A DNA stretch of 64,000 nucleotides, from assembly GCF_002370355.1 (NCBI RefSeq), contig NZ_AP017929.1:1054001-1118000 (forward strand). The letters run 5' to 3'. This DNA comes from Latilactobacillus sakei subsp. sakei DSM 20017 = JCM 1157 (GTDB taxonomy: Bacteria > Bacillota > Bacilli > Lactobacillales > Lactobacillaceae). How positions within the stretch are numbered: the stretch's first letter is position 1; every line of letters begins with the position of its first letter. The notes under the pieces are model-generated. The model had not been told where the DNA came from. It made no database searches and worked only from the letters and a program-made list of their open reading frames with translations. Below are positions 7,963 through 16,675 of the stretch, one piece after another. The position numbers and the translations under genes were made by a program.

Positions 7963-8799
7963 ATGCCTGAATTACCAGAAGTCGAAAATGTCCGCCGGGG
8001 ACTTGAAACCTTAGCGGTTGGTAAAACTGTTTCAGCAATCGATATTCGCTGGTCGAAAATCATTGTTAATCCAGATGAAGTCTTTACTGCTGGATTAGTG
8101 GGCCAACAGATTACAGCTGTTGATCGGCGGGGGAAATATTTACTAATTCGTTTTGGAGAACAGCTAACTGTTGTCAGCCATCTGCGAATGGAAGGTAAGT
8201 ATGAAGTGGTCGCCAAGGAGGCACCGATTTCAAAACATACGCACGTGATTTTTGAATTCACGGATGGGCAACAGATGCGTTACCTAGATACGCGGAAGTT
8301 TGGGCGGATGCAGTTGATTGAGACCGGTCAGGAAAATACGGTAGCTGGCTTGAAGGACCTAGGGCCGGAACCAACACCGACGACCTTTTTAAAGGCGGAC
8401 TTCTATCAACGGTTGCAAAAACATCACAAAGCTATCAAGCCATTGTTATTGGATCAAAAGGTTGTGACCGGTCTAGGCAATATTTATGTCGATGAAACGT
8501 TGTGGTTAAGCCATATTCATCCAGAAATACCAGCCAATGACTTGACGCGTGCTGAAACGGATCGCCTCCACGATGAGATTATTGCCGAATTAGAACTAGC
8601 GATTAATCATGGAGGGACGACGGTTAACACATTTTTGAACGCGACCGGTCATGCTGGCGCCTTCCAAGAAATGCTGCATGTTTACGGCAAAAAAGGGGTT
8701 CCTTGCGAACGATGTGGGACACCAATCGAGAAGATTAAAGTGGCACAGCGGGGGACGCATTTTTGTCCAAAGTGTCAGATTAAAAGGGATGCAAAATAA
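7963..8799 (+). CDS. mutM: Formamidopyrimidine-DNA glycosylase (Fpg)
   Basis: MutM excises 8-oxoguanine and formamidopyrimidines and nicks the abasic site. The mature N-terminus PELPEVENVRRGL supplies the catalytic Pro and Glu. The H2TH region (KPLLLDQKVVTGLGNIYVDE) and a C-terminal CxxC-CxxC zinc finger (CERCGTP and CPKCQIK) are intact in the 278-residue protein. Its stop codon overlaps the coaE ATG by one base (TAATG), and polA is 11 bases upstream, so repair synthesis and lesion removal are encoded in one unit. Confidence 0.97.
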   Translation: MPELPEVENVRRGLETLAVGKTVSAIDIRWSKIIVNPDEVFTAGLVGQQITAVDRRGKYLLIRFGEQLTVVSHLRMEGKYEVVAKEAPISKHTHVIFEFTDGQQMRYLDTRKFGRMQLIETGQENTVAGLKDLGPEPTPTTFLKADFYQRLQKHHKAIKPLLLDQKVVTGLGNIYVDETLWLSHIHPEIPANDLTRAETDRLHDEIIAELELAINHGGTTVNTFLNATGHAGAFQEMLHVYGKKGVPCERCGTPIEKIKVAQRGTHFCPKCQIKRDAK

Positions 8800-9407
8800 T
8801 GACTTATTTCCTAGGCTTAACTGGTGGTATTGCTACCGGTAAAACAACTGTTTCGCAAATGCTAGCGCGACAAGGTATTCCTATTATTGATGGGGATCAA
8901 GTCGCACACCAAGTGTTGGCGGATAATCAAAGTGTGCAAGAACAGATTCAAGCCACTTTTGGGAAGCAGCTTGTGCAAAACGGTAAAGTTGATCGGGCAG
9001 CTTTGGGCAAATTGGTCTTTGGCAATCAAGCCGTATTAGCGCAACTCAACGCGATTACCGCACCGGTCATTCGGGAGACGATTATGACCGAGATGGCTCA
9101 GGCCAAAGCGCACCAAGTACCGCTAGTTGTTTTGGACTTACCGTTGTTATATGAACAGCACTACGAAACGGTTTGCGACGGGGTGTTAGTCGTTTATTTG
9201 CCGGTTGAAAAACAATTAGCGCGATTAATGGCGCGGAACCAATTAAGTCGCGAAGATGCTTTGAAACGGATTAACAGTCAAGCATCATTGGCTGAAAAAC
9301 GGGATAGAGCAGACTTCGTGATTGATAACCAAGGCTCACTGGCTCAATTGAAAGCCCAATTAAAGACAGTTTTGGAAGGCGTGCACCATAAGTCGGGTAT
9401 GTCCTGA
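8799..9407 (+). CDS. coaE: Dephospho-CoA kinase
   Basis: CoaE phosphorylates dephospho-CoA at the ribose 3'-OH, the last step of coenzyme A synthesis. The P-loop GLTGGIATGKTT lies at the N-terminus, followed by the substrate region DGDQVAHQVL and the lid segment LMARNQLSREDALKRI; the length is 202 residues. The last nine residues (GVHHKSGMS) and the stop codon fall inside an intergenic repeat whose near-identical copy at 29214 is non-coding. The original C-terminus therefore seems to have been replaced when the repeat arrived. The function should be intact because the kinase core ends earlier. Confidence 0.96.
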   Translation: MTYFLGLTGGIATGKTTVSQMLARQGIPIIDGDQVAHQVLADNQSVQEQIQATFGKQLVQNGKVDRAALGKLVFGNQAVLAQLNAITAPVIRETIMTEMAQAKAHQVPLVVLDLPLLYEQHYETVCDGVLVVYLPVEKQLARLMARNQLSREDALKRINSQASLAEKRDRADFVIDNQGSLAQLKAQLKTVLEGVHHKSGMS

Positions 9408-9505
9408 GGATTAACACAGAATGGTGAATGATTGCTGGAAGCAATCGTTTGACATTCAGGGTTAACCGGAAGGATATGACTTATAGAACACGTTTATACC
9501 ACCAA
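9381..9505 (+). repeat. Intergenic hairpin repeat, copy 1 (coaE 3' end)
   Basis: This copy matches the one at 29214-29333 with only three differences over about 110 bases. It folds into a long imperfect hairpin: TAAGTC pairs with GACTTA near the ends, GATTAAC with GGTTAAC further in, and GATTGC with GCAATC at the tip. It begins inside coaE and includes its stop codon. Confidence 0.85.
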
Positions 9506-9518
9506 TGTTCGGATACCG

Positions 9519-9563
9519 AAAAGGAGCTGAAGACAAAATTACTTTTGTCCCAGCTCCTTTTTT
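9519..9563 (+). terminator. Intrinsic terminator after coaE
   Basis: The arms AAAAGGAGCTG and CAGCTCCTTTT enclose an inner GACAAAA / TTTTGTC stem and are followed by more T residues. It lies just downstream of repeat copy 1 and ends the polA-mutM-coaE unit. Confidence 0.88.
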
Positions 9564-9564
9564 G

Positions 9565-9620
9565 ATCTATTTGCACCATGCAGTAAATGCGCAAAAGTAA
9601 CCTGGTGCGATAGTACTCTG
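9565..9620 (-). repeat. Intergenic hairpin repeat, partial copy 2
   Basis: On the minus strand this partial copy begins with AGAGTACTATCGCACC and shares TTACTTTTGCGCATTTACTG with copy 4 (9744-9862). It lacks the distal GCACGTTT end. Confidence 0.6.
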
Positions 9621-9738
9621 AAACGTGGACTACCAACCTGATTCCTGTGGTTAGCGATGTCAGTCAAACAACCGATTGCATCGGTTATTCGCCTAACGCT
9701 GCTAATCCTCAGAATCAACCCGGTTGGTAACGCACGCT
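9621..9738 (-). repeat. Intergenic hairpin repeat, copy 3
   Basis: Read on the minus strand, this copy has the GATTCTGAGGATTAGCAG segment, a tip hairpin GAATAACCGATGCAATCGGTT and ends in CCACGTTTC. It belongs to the GAGGATTA subtype seen also at 29214 and 38882. Confidence 0.75.
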
Positions 9739-9743
9739 GGTTA

Positions 9744-9862
9744 AAACGTGCCTCTCGCATCAACTTTTTGTGCTTTACCACGGTGTGCGAACAATCGACT
9801 GTGTCGCTTATTCACACCACTCAGTAAATGCTCAAAAGTAACCCGGTGCGATAGGCACTCTG
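9744..9862 (-). repeat. Intergenic hairpin repeat, copy 4
   Basis: On the minus strand it runs from GAGTGCCTATCGCACC to GGCACGTTT. The tip is a strong hairpin in which GTGTGAATAAGCGAC pairs with GTCGATTGTTCGCACAC. Together with copies 2 and 3 it fills most of the 548-bp space before nrdR. No gene is supportable in this space. Confidence 0.75.
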
Positions 9863-9955
9863 TTGCATGTCATGTTATAATATTGTTATACTGTCTGTTT
9901 AGAATAGTAAAATACAATTAATATTCCTTAAATTAAAAGATAAGAAGGTGTCTTT

Positions 9956-10429
9956 ATGCTATGTCCACATTGCCATCAAAATAGTTCACGGGTAATTGAT
10001 AGTCGACCAACAGATGAAGGACGCGTTATTCGGCGTCGTCGCGAATGCGAAAATTGTCAATTCCGGTTTACAACTTTTGAAAGGGTGGAGCAAACACCGT
10101 TATTAGTCATTAAGAAAAATGGGACCCGTGAAGAGTTTAACCGCGATAAATTATTACGTGGTTTAATCCGGGCTGCCGAAAAGCGACCTGTTACGATGGA
10201 ACAAATGACTGAAATTGTTGATGAAGTTGAAAATAAAATCAGGGCATTAGGCGAAAACGAAGTATCGTCACAAGCTGTCGGCGAATACGTCATGGCCGTT
10301 TTACCAGGTGTCGACGAGATTGCGTATATTCGTTTTGCTAGTGTCTACCGTCAATTTAAAGACATGAATGTCTTTATGGCGGAATTGCAAGAAATGATGA
10401 AAAAAGAAAAGGCTAAAGACCAAGATTAG
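9956..10429 (+). CDS. nrdR: Transcriptional repressor NrdR
   Basis: NrdR represses ribonucleotide reductase genes in response to ATP/dATP. The 157-residue protein has the N-terminal zinc ribbon with cysteines C3, C6, C31 and C34, followed by an ATP-cone domain ([20 protein letters not shown]). An AAGAAGGTG ribosome site precedes the ATG. It lies 17 bases before dnaB, the conserved nrdR-dnaB-dnaI order of Bacilli, and links dNTP supply to replication initiation. Promoter-like AT-rich sequence (TTATAATATTGTTATA region, about 9875-9890) lies upstream, but I cannot fix the -35/-10 pair. Confidence 0.96.
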   Translation: MLCPHCHQNSSRVIDSRPTDEGRVIRRRRECENCQFRFTTFERVEQTPLLVIKKNGTREEFNRDKLLRGLIRAAEKRPVTMEQMTEIVDEVENKIRALGENEVSSQAVGEYVMAVLPGVDEIAYIRFASVYRQFKDMNVFMAELQEMMKKEKAKDQD

Positions 10430-10446
10430 TCGAAAGGAGTTAGCGG

Positions 10447-11826
10447 ATGTCAGATGCATTTGATTATTTAAGTCCTAAAGATGGGTTTATGGTGACAAAA
10501 GCTAACTATTTGAGCGATTTTGATCAAACAGTCGTCACCTATTTATACCAACCACTGATGGGGGCTGTCGCGTACAGTCTCTATCTTTTGTTATGGAGCC
10601 AATCAACACAGGCCAAGAGTCAAATGACTTTCCAAACGCATGCGACCTTGTTGAATTTATTAGGGGTTGATTTGCCGGCTTTTTATGACGCGCGCAATAA
10701 GTTAGAAGCGTTAGGCTTAATGCGGACTTATCAGAAGAATAACAATACGGGCCGCAATCTGGTGTATGAATTATACGCACCAATGCAGCCACATATTTTC
10801 TTCAATGATGATTTGTTGAGTGTCATTTTATACGAATCAGTCGGTGAGAAGCGGTTTATTGAATTGAGAGAGCATTTTAAACTACAACCAGTGCGCTCTA
10901 AGGAATACGAAGAGGTCACGAAGAACTTCTTGACGGTCTTCCACGTTCAAAATGATCATTTAACAACGGCCCCTACGGCAGTTGCTGAGGCACAAAGTAC
11001 GTATCAACAAAAAAAGGCGCAAAAACCAAGTTTCACGTCAGTTGAGTTGCGCACTTTTGATTGGGCTTTATTACAAGAAGTGGTTGCACAGAATCAAATC
11101 GATACGGATGAAATTTTACGTAATGAGCAACGATTATTTAATTTGCATTATTTTTACGGATTAGACGAAATGGAATTGGGACGCTTAATCGGCCTCACCA
11201 TGGATGTTGCCGACAGTCGGGTCAATATGGATGCGTTAGAACAAAACGTTTTGAATAATTATACGCGCCGACATAGCGTTCAAAATAACAGTGAACAACC
11301 GGCTAAAAAACCGCTTGAGACGCTACAAAAAGAATGGCAAAAAGCCGGCTTTAATGAAAAAGAAATGCAGTGGTTAACCGAAAGTCAGCAGTATTTACCA
11401 GTTGATTATTTGGAATATCTTAAGCAAAAAAATCATGGCTTTGTGGCGAAAAATGAAATTCGCGCATTACGTGACTTACAAAATCGCTATATCTTTAACA
11501 ACGATGTTTTAAATATCTTAGTGGTTTACATCATTAGTCAGTATGAGGGCCTAACACAAGCTTTGTTAGATCGAATCGCCAATCAATGGGCGCAACAAGG
11601 GGTTAAGACGTCAGCTGACGCTATTTTACAAATCCGTGATTTCCAAACCAAACAAGAAACGAAACAAACTAAACGACAACCGCGCTATCAAGCCAAGACC
11701 AAGCAAGAAACTGTGCCTAAATGGGCCAAGTCTGATTATCAAGCGCCACAAACCACATCAAGTAAGGCGGATCAGCAAGAAATTGATCAATTACTCAAGA
11801 AAATCCGTGAAGGGCGGGAATCATAA
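10447..11826 (+). CDS. dnaB: Replication initiation and membrane attachment protein DnaB
   Basis: This is the Firmicute DnaB, a helicase co-loader working with DnaD and DnaI at oriC; it is not the replicative helicase. The 459-residue protein starts with the winged-helix part of the DnaB/DnaD family (SPKDGFMVTKANYLSDFDQT). The C-terminal half has the DnaD/DDBH2-like helices, with the segment NDVLNILVVYIISQYEGL matching the YxxxIxxxW-type region. The end is basic and Gln-rich. The ribosome site GAAAGGAG lies upstream, and the stop overlaps the dnaI ATG by one base. Confidence 0.95.
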   Translation: MSDAFDYLSPKDGFMVTKANYLSDFDQTVVTYLYQPLMGAVAYSLYLLLWSQSTQAKSQMTFQTHATLLNLLGVDLPAFYDARNKLEALGLMRTYQKNNNTGRNLVYELYAPMQPHIFFNDDLLSVILYESVGEKRFIELREHFKLQPVRSKEYEEVTKNFLTVFHVQNDHLTTAPTAVAEAQSTYQQKKAQKPSFTSVELRTFDWALLQEVVAQNQIDTDEILRNEQRLFNLHYFYGLDEMELGRLIGLTMDVADSRVNMDALEQNVLNNYTRRHSVQNNSEQPAKKPLETLQKEWQKAGFNEKEMQWLTESQQYLPVDYLEYLKQKNHGFVAKNEIRALRDLQNRYIFNNDVLNILVVYIISQYEGLTQALLDRIANQWAQQGVKTSADAILQIRDFQTKQETKQTKRQPRYQAKTKQETVPKWAKSDYQAPQTTSSKADQQEIDQLLKKIREGRES

Positions 11827-12752
11827 TGGAAAATATGGGCAAAGATTTAACCGACTATATGAACCGGCAACGCCTGAATCAACGCTTTAATAAATTGGTT
11901 GAAGAAGCCTTGCAAGATCCTGATGTGCAGGCCTTTATTCAGGCTAATCAGGCCGCCCTATCACAAGAAACAGTGGCGCGCAGTGCAGCTAAAATCTATG
12001 AATATGTCAATGAAAAAAAGAAAATTTTAAACGGTGAAACAACGTTGGCACCAGGTTATGCGCCTAAGTTGGTGTTGAGTAACCACTTTATCGATGTTAG
12101 TTATGAACCAACGGCGGATCTAGTTCAAAAACGCGCACAAGCCGAATTGAAGGCCCGTGTGAAGTCGATTAACATGCCTAAGGACATCGTTGAAGCGAGC
12201 CTCGCACAATATGATGCCAGTGAGCGCCAAGTGCCGTTAATCGAAGCGTTGAAGTTTGTCGAAGCTTACCGGCAAGCACCCACTGATTTTCATCAAGGCT
12301 TATATTTAAGCGGGCAGTTTGGTGTTGGTAAGACTTATCTACTGGGCGCAATCGCTAATGAATTAGCACTACAAGGCTTTGAAACGACGTTGATCCATTT
12401 CCCGACCTTTGCAGTTGAGATGAAAAATGCGATTGGCCAAAATAACGTCCTCGAAAAGGTCAACCAAATCAAAAAAGCACCAATTTTAATGATTGATGAT
12501 ATCGGTGCGGATGCCTTGAGTGCTTGGGTTCGGGATGAAGTATTAGGCATTATTTTGCAATACCGGATGCAAGAACAACTAGCGACTTTCTTCAGCTCTA
12601 ATTTTACGATGAACGAATTGGAGAAACATTTAACAACCAGTCAGCGTGGCGATGAAGAACCGGTGAAGGCTGGTCGAATTATGCAACGCGTGCGTTATTT
12701 AGCCCGTGAGGTTGAAGTCAGCGGTCAAAATAGACGTTTACAATCAAATTAA
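11826..12752 (+). CDS. dnaI: Primosomal protein DnaI (helicase loader)
   Basis: DnaI is the AAA+ ATPase that loads the replicative helicase DnaC. In this 308-residue protein the N-terminal helicase-binding region precedes the Walker A motif GQFGVGKTY (Lys about 169) and Walker B ILMIDDIGAD, with the sensor region SSNFTMNELEKHL. The ATG overlaps the dnaB stop, so translation is coupled; a second in-frame ATG lies at 11835. No terminator is seen between its stop and the thrS T-box leader. Confidence 0.96.
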   Translation: MENMGKDLTDYMNRQRLNQRFNKLVEEALQDPDVQAFIQANQAALSQETVARSAAKIYEYVNEKKKILNGETTLAPGYAPKLVLSNHFIDVSYEPTADLVQKRAQAELKARVKSINMPKDIVEASLAQYDASERQVPLIEALKFVEAYRQAPTDFHQGLYLSGQFGVGKTYLLGAIANELALQGFETTLIHFPTFAVEMKNAIGQNNVLEKVNQIKKAPILMIDDIGADALSAWVRDEVLGIILQYRMQEQLATFFSSNFTMNELEKHLTTSQRGDEEPVKAGRIMQRVRYLAREVEVSGQNRRLQSN

Positions 12753-12789
12753 TACTTGCGTAAAGTCAGATTAAGTGTTTTAATAGAGT

Positions 12790-13027
12790 CAATCAACGAT
12801 GAAAGATACCTTTTAAATGGCAATATTGATCAGGGAGAAAAACATAACTGAAAGTTTTTCATAAGGACATTTAATTGACCACTTTCTAGAGGCTTAAGTC
12901 AGTCGGGTCGTTTCCGTTAAAGACGCTTAAAGTTGGAGAATCAGTGTTTGATTCTCAATCTGGGTGGAACCGCGAAATCAATTCGTCCCTGAGGTGCATA
13001 TTTGTATGCGTCTCAGGGACTTTTTTT
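12790..13027 (+). promoter_or_regulatory. T-box leader of thrS
   Basis: This leader senses uncharged tRNA-Thr. Stem I begins with GATGAAAGAT and contains the AGGGAGAAAAAC motif; the T-box sequence TGGGTGGAACCGCG lies at 12961-12974. It is followed by a terminator whose arms GTCCCTGAG and CTCAGGGAC span 12985-13020, with seven T residues. A candidate specifier is ACC at 12878-12880, a Thr codon as expected. Promoter candidates upstream are weak (TTGCGT at 12756 and TTTAAT at 12779, 17-base spacer). Confidence 0.93.
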
Positions 13028-13063
13028 ATTGTTGATTACAAAAATAAGAAGGAGTGTTCAAGC

Positions 13064-15034
13064 ATGGCAGAAATTCAATTAACTTTTCCAGATGGTGCTC
13101 AAAAAACATTTGAGCAAGCAACAAGTTTACTAGACGTTGCAAAATCAATCAGTACGAGCTTGGCAAAAAAGGCAATCGCCGGAAAATTTAACGGTGAAGT
13201 GGTTGATTTACAACAACCACTTTTGGAAGACGGGGCAATCGAAATCATCACTAAAGATGATCAAGCGGTTAACCTAACTGCCACTTGGCATACTGCAGCT
13301 TTCGTATTAGCTGCTACTTTAAGTCAACACTATCCAGAAATGCAATTTGGCGAAGTAATGGCAACCGAAGATGGTTTCTATTACGATACAGATAATGAAG
13401 CTGGCCAAGTTGCTGTAACAGATTTACCAGAAATCAAAACAGAAATGGCTAAATTAATCCAATCAGGTGAAGCAATTTCACGTGTCAGTGTTTCAAAAGA
13501 TGACGCTAAGAAATTATTTGCCGGCCAAACTTATAAACTTGCTTTATTAGACGAAGTTGAAGCTGACCAAGTTTTAGTTTACCAATTAGGTGACTACTCA
13601 GACTTTAGCTTAGCACCAATGTTAGGTAAAGTCAGTGACGTTAAATTCTTCGAATTATTATCAGTTGCTGGTGCTTATTGGCAAGGTAAATCAAGTAACC
13701 AAATGTTACAACGGATTTACGGGACAGCTTATCCTAAACAAGAAGAACTTGATGCTGATTTGAAACGTCGTCAAGAAGCTAAGGAACGCGATCACCGTGT
13801 TATCGGTAATCAATTAGACTTATTCTTCGTTGATCCTAAGGTTGGCGCAGGCCTTCCTTACTGGTTACCAAATGGTGCTACAATTCGTCGTTCAATTGAA
13901 CGTTACATCATTGACAAAGAAGTTGCTAATGGTTACGAACATGTTTACACACCAATCTTGGCTAACTTAGACTTGTACAAACAATCAGGTCACTGGGATC
14001 ACTATCGTGAAGACATGTTCCCACCAATGGACATGGGCGATGGCGAAATGCTTGAATTACGTCCAATGAACTGCCCATCACATATCCAAGTTTACAAACA
14101 TCACCCACGCTCATACCGTGAATTACCAATTCGGATTGCTGAACTTGGTATGATGCACCGTTATGAAAAATCAGGTGCACTTTCAGGCTTACAACGTGTC
14201 CGTGAAATGACTTTAAATGATGGTCACACATTCGTTCGTCCTGATCAAATTCAAGATGAATTTAAATCAATCTTAGGGCTAATGATCGATGTTTATGCTG
14301 ACTTTAACATCAATGATTACACATTCCGTCTAAGTTATCGCGATCCTGCTAACACAGAAAAATACTTCGACGATGATGAAATGTGGAACAAAGCACAAGC
14401 GATGTTGAAGGGCGCTATGGATGATCTTGGCTTAGACTATGTCGAAGCTGAAGGCGAAGCTGCTTTCTACGGTCCTAAATTAGACGTTCAAACAAAGACG
14501 GCTATGGGGAATGAAGAAACACTTTCAACAATCCAATTAGACTTCATGTTGCCAGAACGTTTTGACCTACACTATGTTGGTGAAGATGGCGAAATGCATC
14601 GTCCAGTTATGATTCACCGTGGTTTAGTGTCAACAATGGAACGTTTCACAGCTTACTTAACAGAAATCTACAAGGGCGCTTTCCCAACATGGTTAGCACC
14701 AACACAAGCTGTTATCATTCCAGTTAAGAACGATCTTCACTATGATTACGCTAAAAACATCAAAGATGAAATGATCAAACGCGGTTTACGTGTTCGGATC
14801 GATGATCGTAATGAAAAAATGGGTTATAAGATTCGTGAAGCCCAAACAAGCAAGATTCCATATACATTAGTTGTTGGGGATCAAGAACTTGCACAAGCAA
14901 CAGTTTCTGTCCGTAAATACGGTGAAGAAAATGCGGTTGAAGAAGCCTCAGACATGTTTATCAACGCAATCGTAGCAGAAGTTGGTAACTATAGCCGAGA
15001 CGGCAAACAACACGCAAAGAAGATTAATCTATAA
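13064..15034 (+). CDS. thrS: Threonyl-tRNA synthetase
   Basis: ThrS charges tRNA-Thr. The 656-residue protein has the N-terminal TGS domain ([11 protein letters not shown]), an editing domain, the class II core with the zinc-ligand segment [13 protein letters not shown] and motif 2 ([19 protein letters not shown]), and the anticodon-binding domain ([16 protein letters not shown]). The start at 13064 follows an AAGAAGGAG ribosome site; an upstream in-frame extension would read through the T-box and is rejected. A hairpin repeat begins two bases after the stop codon. Confidence 0.97.
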   Translation: MAEIQLTFPDGAQKTFEQATSLLDVAKSISTSLAKKAIAGKFNGEVVDLQQPLLEDGAIEIITKDDQAVNLTATWHTAAFVLAATLSQHYPEMQFGEVMATEDGFYYDTDNEAGQVAVTDLPEIKTEMAKLIQSGEAISRVSVSKDDAKKLFAGQTYKLALLDEVEADQVLVYQLGDYSDFSLAPMLGKVSDVKFFELLSVAGAYWQGKSSNQMLQRIYGTAYPKQEELDADLKRRQEAKERDHRVIGNQLDLFFVDPKVGAGLPYWLPNGATIRRSIERYIIDKEVANGYEHVYTPILANLDLYKQSGHWDHYREDMFPPMDMGDGEMLELRPMNCPSHIQVYKHHPRSYRELPIRIAELGMMHRYEKSGALSGLQRVREMTLNDGHTFVRPDQIQDEFKSILGLMIDVYADFNINDYTFRLSYRDPANTEKYFDDDEMWNKAQAMLKGAMDDLGLDYVEAEGEAAFYGPKLDVQTKTAMGNEETLSTIQLDFMLPERFDLHYVGEDGEMHRPVMIHRGLVSTMERFTAYLTEIYKGAFPTWLAPTQAVIIPVKNDLHYDYAKNIKDEMIKRGLRVRIDDRNEKMGYKIREAQTSKIPYTLVVGDQELAQATVSVRKYGEENAVEEASDMFINAIVAEVGNYSRDGKQHAKKINL

Positions 15035-15035
15035 A

Positions 15036-15152
15036 GAGTGCGTTACAACTGATTGATTCTGAGCATTTGCACAGCCTAGCGAATAAGCGGTATTTACCGC
15101 TTATTTGATAGGTGACGCAAAGCGCAGGAATCAAGTTGTAAAAGCACGTTTC
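15036..15152 (+). repeat. Intergenic hairpin repeat, copy 5 (thrS 3' end)
   Basis: It begins GAGTGCGTTACAACTG and ends AAAGCACGTTTC. The ends pair (TACAACTGATTGATTC with GGAATCAAGTTGTA), as does the tip (GAATAAGCGG with CCGCTTATTT). The TGAGCATTTGC segment marks the second subtype of the family. Confidence 0.85.
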
Positions 15153-15157
15153 AAAAA

Positions 15158-15198
15158 GAGTGCGTTCAAAGCGGGTAGCTTCTGAGAATTAGCATTCT
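15158..15198 (+). repeat. Intergenic hairpin repeat, partial copy 6
   Basis: A second, truncated unit follows copy 5 in tandem (GAGTGCGTTCAAAGCGGGTAG, then TGAGAATTAGCATT). The junction GCACGTTTCAAAAAGAGTG recurs in similar form at 55785-55805. Confidence 0.65.
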
Positions 15199-15199
15199 T

Positions 15200-15243
15200 A
15201 AAAAGGCGTTAAATCAATTTATTTTGATTTAACGCCTTTTTTT
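15200..15243 (+). terminator. Intrinsic terminator for thrS
   Basis: The 16-bp arms AAAAGGCGTTAAATCA and TGATTTAACGCCTTTT are followed by more T residues. Confidence 0.92.
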
Positions 15244-15254
15244 ACGTCTTTTAG

Positions 15255-15302
15255 TTGTGCACAATTAAAAAAGAGGTATAATAATAGTTGTAAACGATTT
15301 CA
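15255..15302 (+). promoter_or_regulatory. Lactate oxidase promoter with CcpA cre site
   Basis: TTGTGC (15255-15260) and TATAAT (15277-15282) are separated by 16 bases. TGTAAACGATTTCA at 15289-15302 matches every fixed position of the catabolite-responsive element consensus TGWAANCGNTNWCA. It covers the expected transcription start, where CcpA binding represses. The ribosome site GGGGG follows at about 15317. Confidence 0.8.
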
Positions 15303-15329
15303 TAATTGATAATTAATGGGGGTTTTATT

Positions 15330-16436
15330 ATGGCAACTGAAAAATATATGGCAGGTTCTGCAGAAAAAGCATTGGATATTATCAATCTCTATGAATTAGA
15401 GGAAGCCGCTGGTAAAGTTGTCCCTAAGGGCGGTTTTGGGTATATCTATAGTGGTGCAGGTGACCTCTATACCATTAATGAAAATATCACAGCATTTAAT
15501 CATAAATATATCGCACCACGTGTCTTACAAGACATTGAAAATCCGGACACATCAACAGAAATTTTTGGTGATCACTTAACGTCACCAATTATTATGGCAC
15601 CCGTTGCAGCGCACAAATTAGTCAATACACAAGGTGAAGCAGCAACTGCCAAAGGGGTGGCGGAATACGGCTCAATCTTAACCATGAGTTCATTTGCTTC
15701 AGCCAGCATTGATGATATGGCAACGGCAGCCGATGGTGGCCCACAATGGTTCCAACTTTATATGAGTAAAGACAATGATATTAACCGTAAAATTTTAGAT
15801 GAAGCGATGGCCCACAACGTGAAAGCAATTGTTTTAACAGCTGACGCAACCGTTGGTGGTAATCGTGAAACTGACAAACGCAATCATTTTACATTCCCAG
15901 TTGGCTTACCAATTGTTGAAGCCTATCAAACAGGTGTCGGACAAACAATGGACGCCGTTTATAAGTCAGCTAAACAACGTTTGAATCCAAAGGATGTTGA
16001 ATTCATTTCTGAATACACCCACTTACCAGTCTTTGTGAAGGGTGTTCAAACAGCAGAAGATGTTGAAATCGCCCTTCAAGCAGGCGCTAAAGGAATTTGG
16101 GTTTCAAATCACGGCGGTCGTCAATTAGATGGTGGCCCTGCAGCCTTCGATTCATTACACGTAGTCGCAAAAGCCGTTAATAAGCGGGTGCCAATCGTCT
16201 TTGATAGTGGCGTTCGTCGTGGCCAACACGTCTTCAAGGCCTTAGCAGAAGGGGCAGATATCGTTGCAATTGGCCGTCCTGTGATCTATGGTTTAGCATT
16301 AGGTGGTAGTATCGGTGTTAAGAACGTCTTTGAATATTTACAAAGGGAATTGGAACTCGTTATGCAACTTGCTGGTACGCATAATATTGATGAAGTGAAA
16401 GCAACACAATTAATCGATAATCACTATGGTAATTAA
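15330..16436 (+). CDS. lox: FMN-dependent L-lactate oxidase / alpha-hydroxy acid oxidase
   Basis: This 368-residue flavoprotein oxidises an L-2-hydroxy acid, most likely L-lactate, to pyruvate with O2, giving H2O2. Visible signatures are GGFGYIYSGAGD, FQLYMSKD, TADATVGGNRETD and the catalytic-base motif SNHGGRQLDGGP (His about 261, Arg about 264), followed by FDSGVRRGQHV and GRPVIYGLALGG that hold FMN phosphate. It resembles Aerococcus lactate oxidase in length and order of motifs. ATG 15330 is chosen because the GGGGG ribosome site precedes it. A cre site at the promoter predicts repression by CcpA on glucose. Lactate against another 2-hydroxy acid is an inference. Confidence 0.85.
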   Translation: MATEKYMAGSAEKALDIINLYELEEAAGKVVPKGGFGYIYSGAGDLYTINENITAFNHKYIAPRVLQDIENPDTSTEIFGDHLTSPIIMAPVAAHKLVNTQGEAATAKGVAEYGSILTMSSFASASIDDMATAADGGPQWFQLYMSKDNDINRKILDEAMAHNVKAIVLTADATVGGNRETDKRNHFTFPVGLPIVEAYQTGVGQTMDAVYKSAKQRLNPKDVEFISEYTHLPVFVKGVQTAEDVEIALQAGAKGIWVSNHGGRQLDGGPAAFDSLHVVAKAVNKRVPIVFDSGVRRGQHVFKALAEGADIVAIGRPVIYGLALGGSIGVKNVFEYLQRELELVMQLAGTHNIDEVKATQLIDNHYGN

Positions 16437-16461
16437 TTTCTGAAAATCAGTTGGGATTACC

Positions 16462-16490
16462 TTGACTTTAAAACTTAAACCGAGTATACT
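16462..16490 (+). promoter_or_regulatory. Promoter of infC-rpmI-rplT
   Basis: TTGACT (16462-16467) and TATACT (16485-16490) are separated by exactly 17 bases. This is one of the best matches to a SigA promoter in the window. Confidence 0.8.
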
Positions 16491-16494
16491 TATT

Positions 16495-16670
16495 TTCGTT
16501 GAGAAATAAAGCAGAAGTTCCCGCTTCTCGCCTTAGTAGACACTTGATGTCTCTGGGCTGATAGTTTCTAATTCGGACGAATTAAGTTATCGAATAGCGG
16601 GCCTTTCTGTTGAAGGGGCCGTTTTTTTGGTGCTTAGCTGCATTTTCTCTCTAAATTTTATGGAGGTGAA
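16495..16670 (+). promoter_or_regulatory. infC (L20-type) attenuator leader
   Basis: A structured leader of about 170 bases precedes infC. It contains a local hairpin near 16511-16525 (AGAAGTTCCCGCTTCT), a region TGATAGTTTCTAATTC that can pair with GAATTAAGTTATCG, and an intrinsic terminator at 16598-16628. This is the layout of the L20 leader of Bacilli, in which ribosomal protein L20 promotes premature termination. The assignment rests on position and on the terminator; I did not verify the L20-binding fold. Confidence 0.7.
16598..16628 (+). terminator. Terminator within the infC leader
   Basis: The arms CGGGCCTTTC and GAAGGGGCCG, with a short TGTT loop, are followed by seven T residues, 48 bases before infC. 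It probably serves as the regulated stop in the leader and may also end lactate oxidase transcripts, for which no other terminator is seen. Confidence 0.8.
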
Positions 16671-16675
16671 GAGTC

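Noticed and set aside
9539-9781. An 80-codon minus-strand reading frame before nrdR
   Set aside because: It lies wholly within the intergenic repeat array, has no ribosome site and encodes a low-complexity basic product that simply translates the repeats.
12944-13063. N-terminal extension of ThrS
   Set aside because: These codons are the T-box antiterminator and terminator of the leader; the ribosome site and conserved TGS-domain start place the true ATG at 13064.
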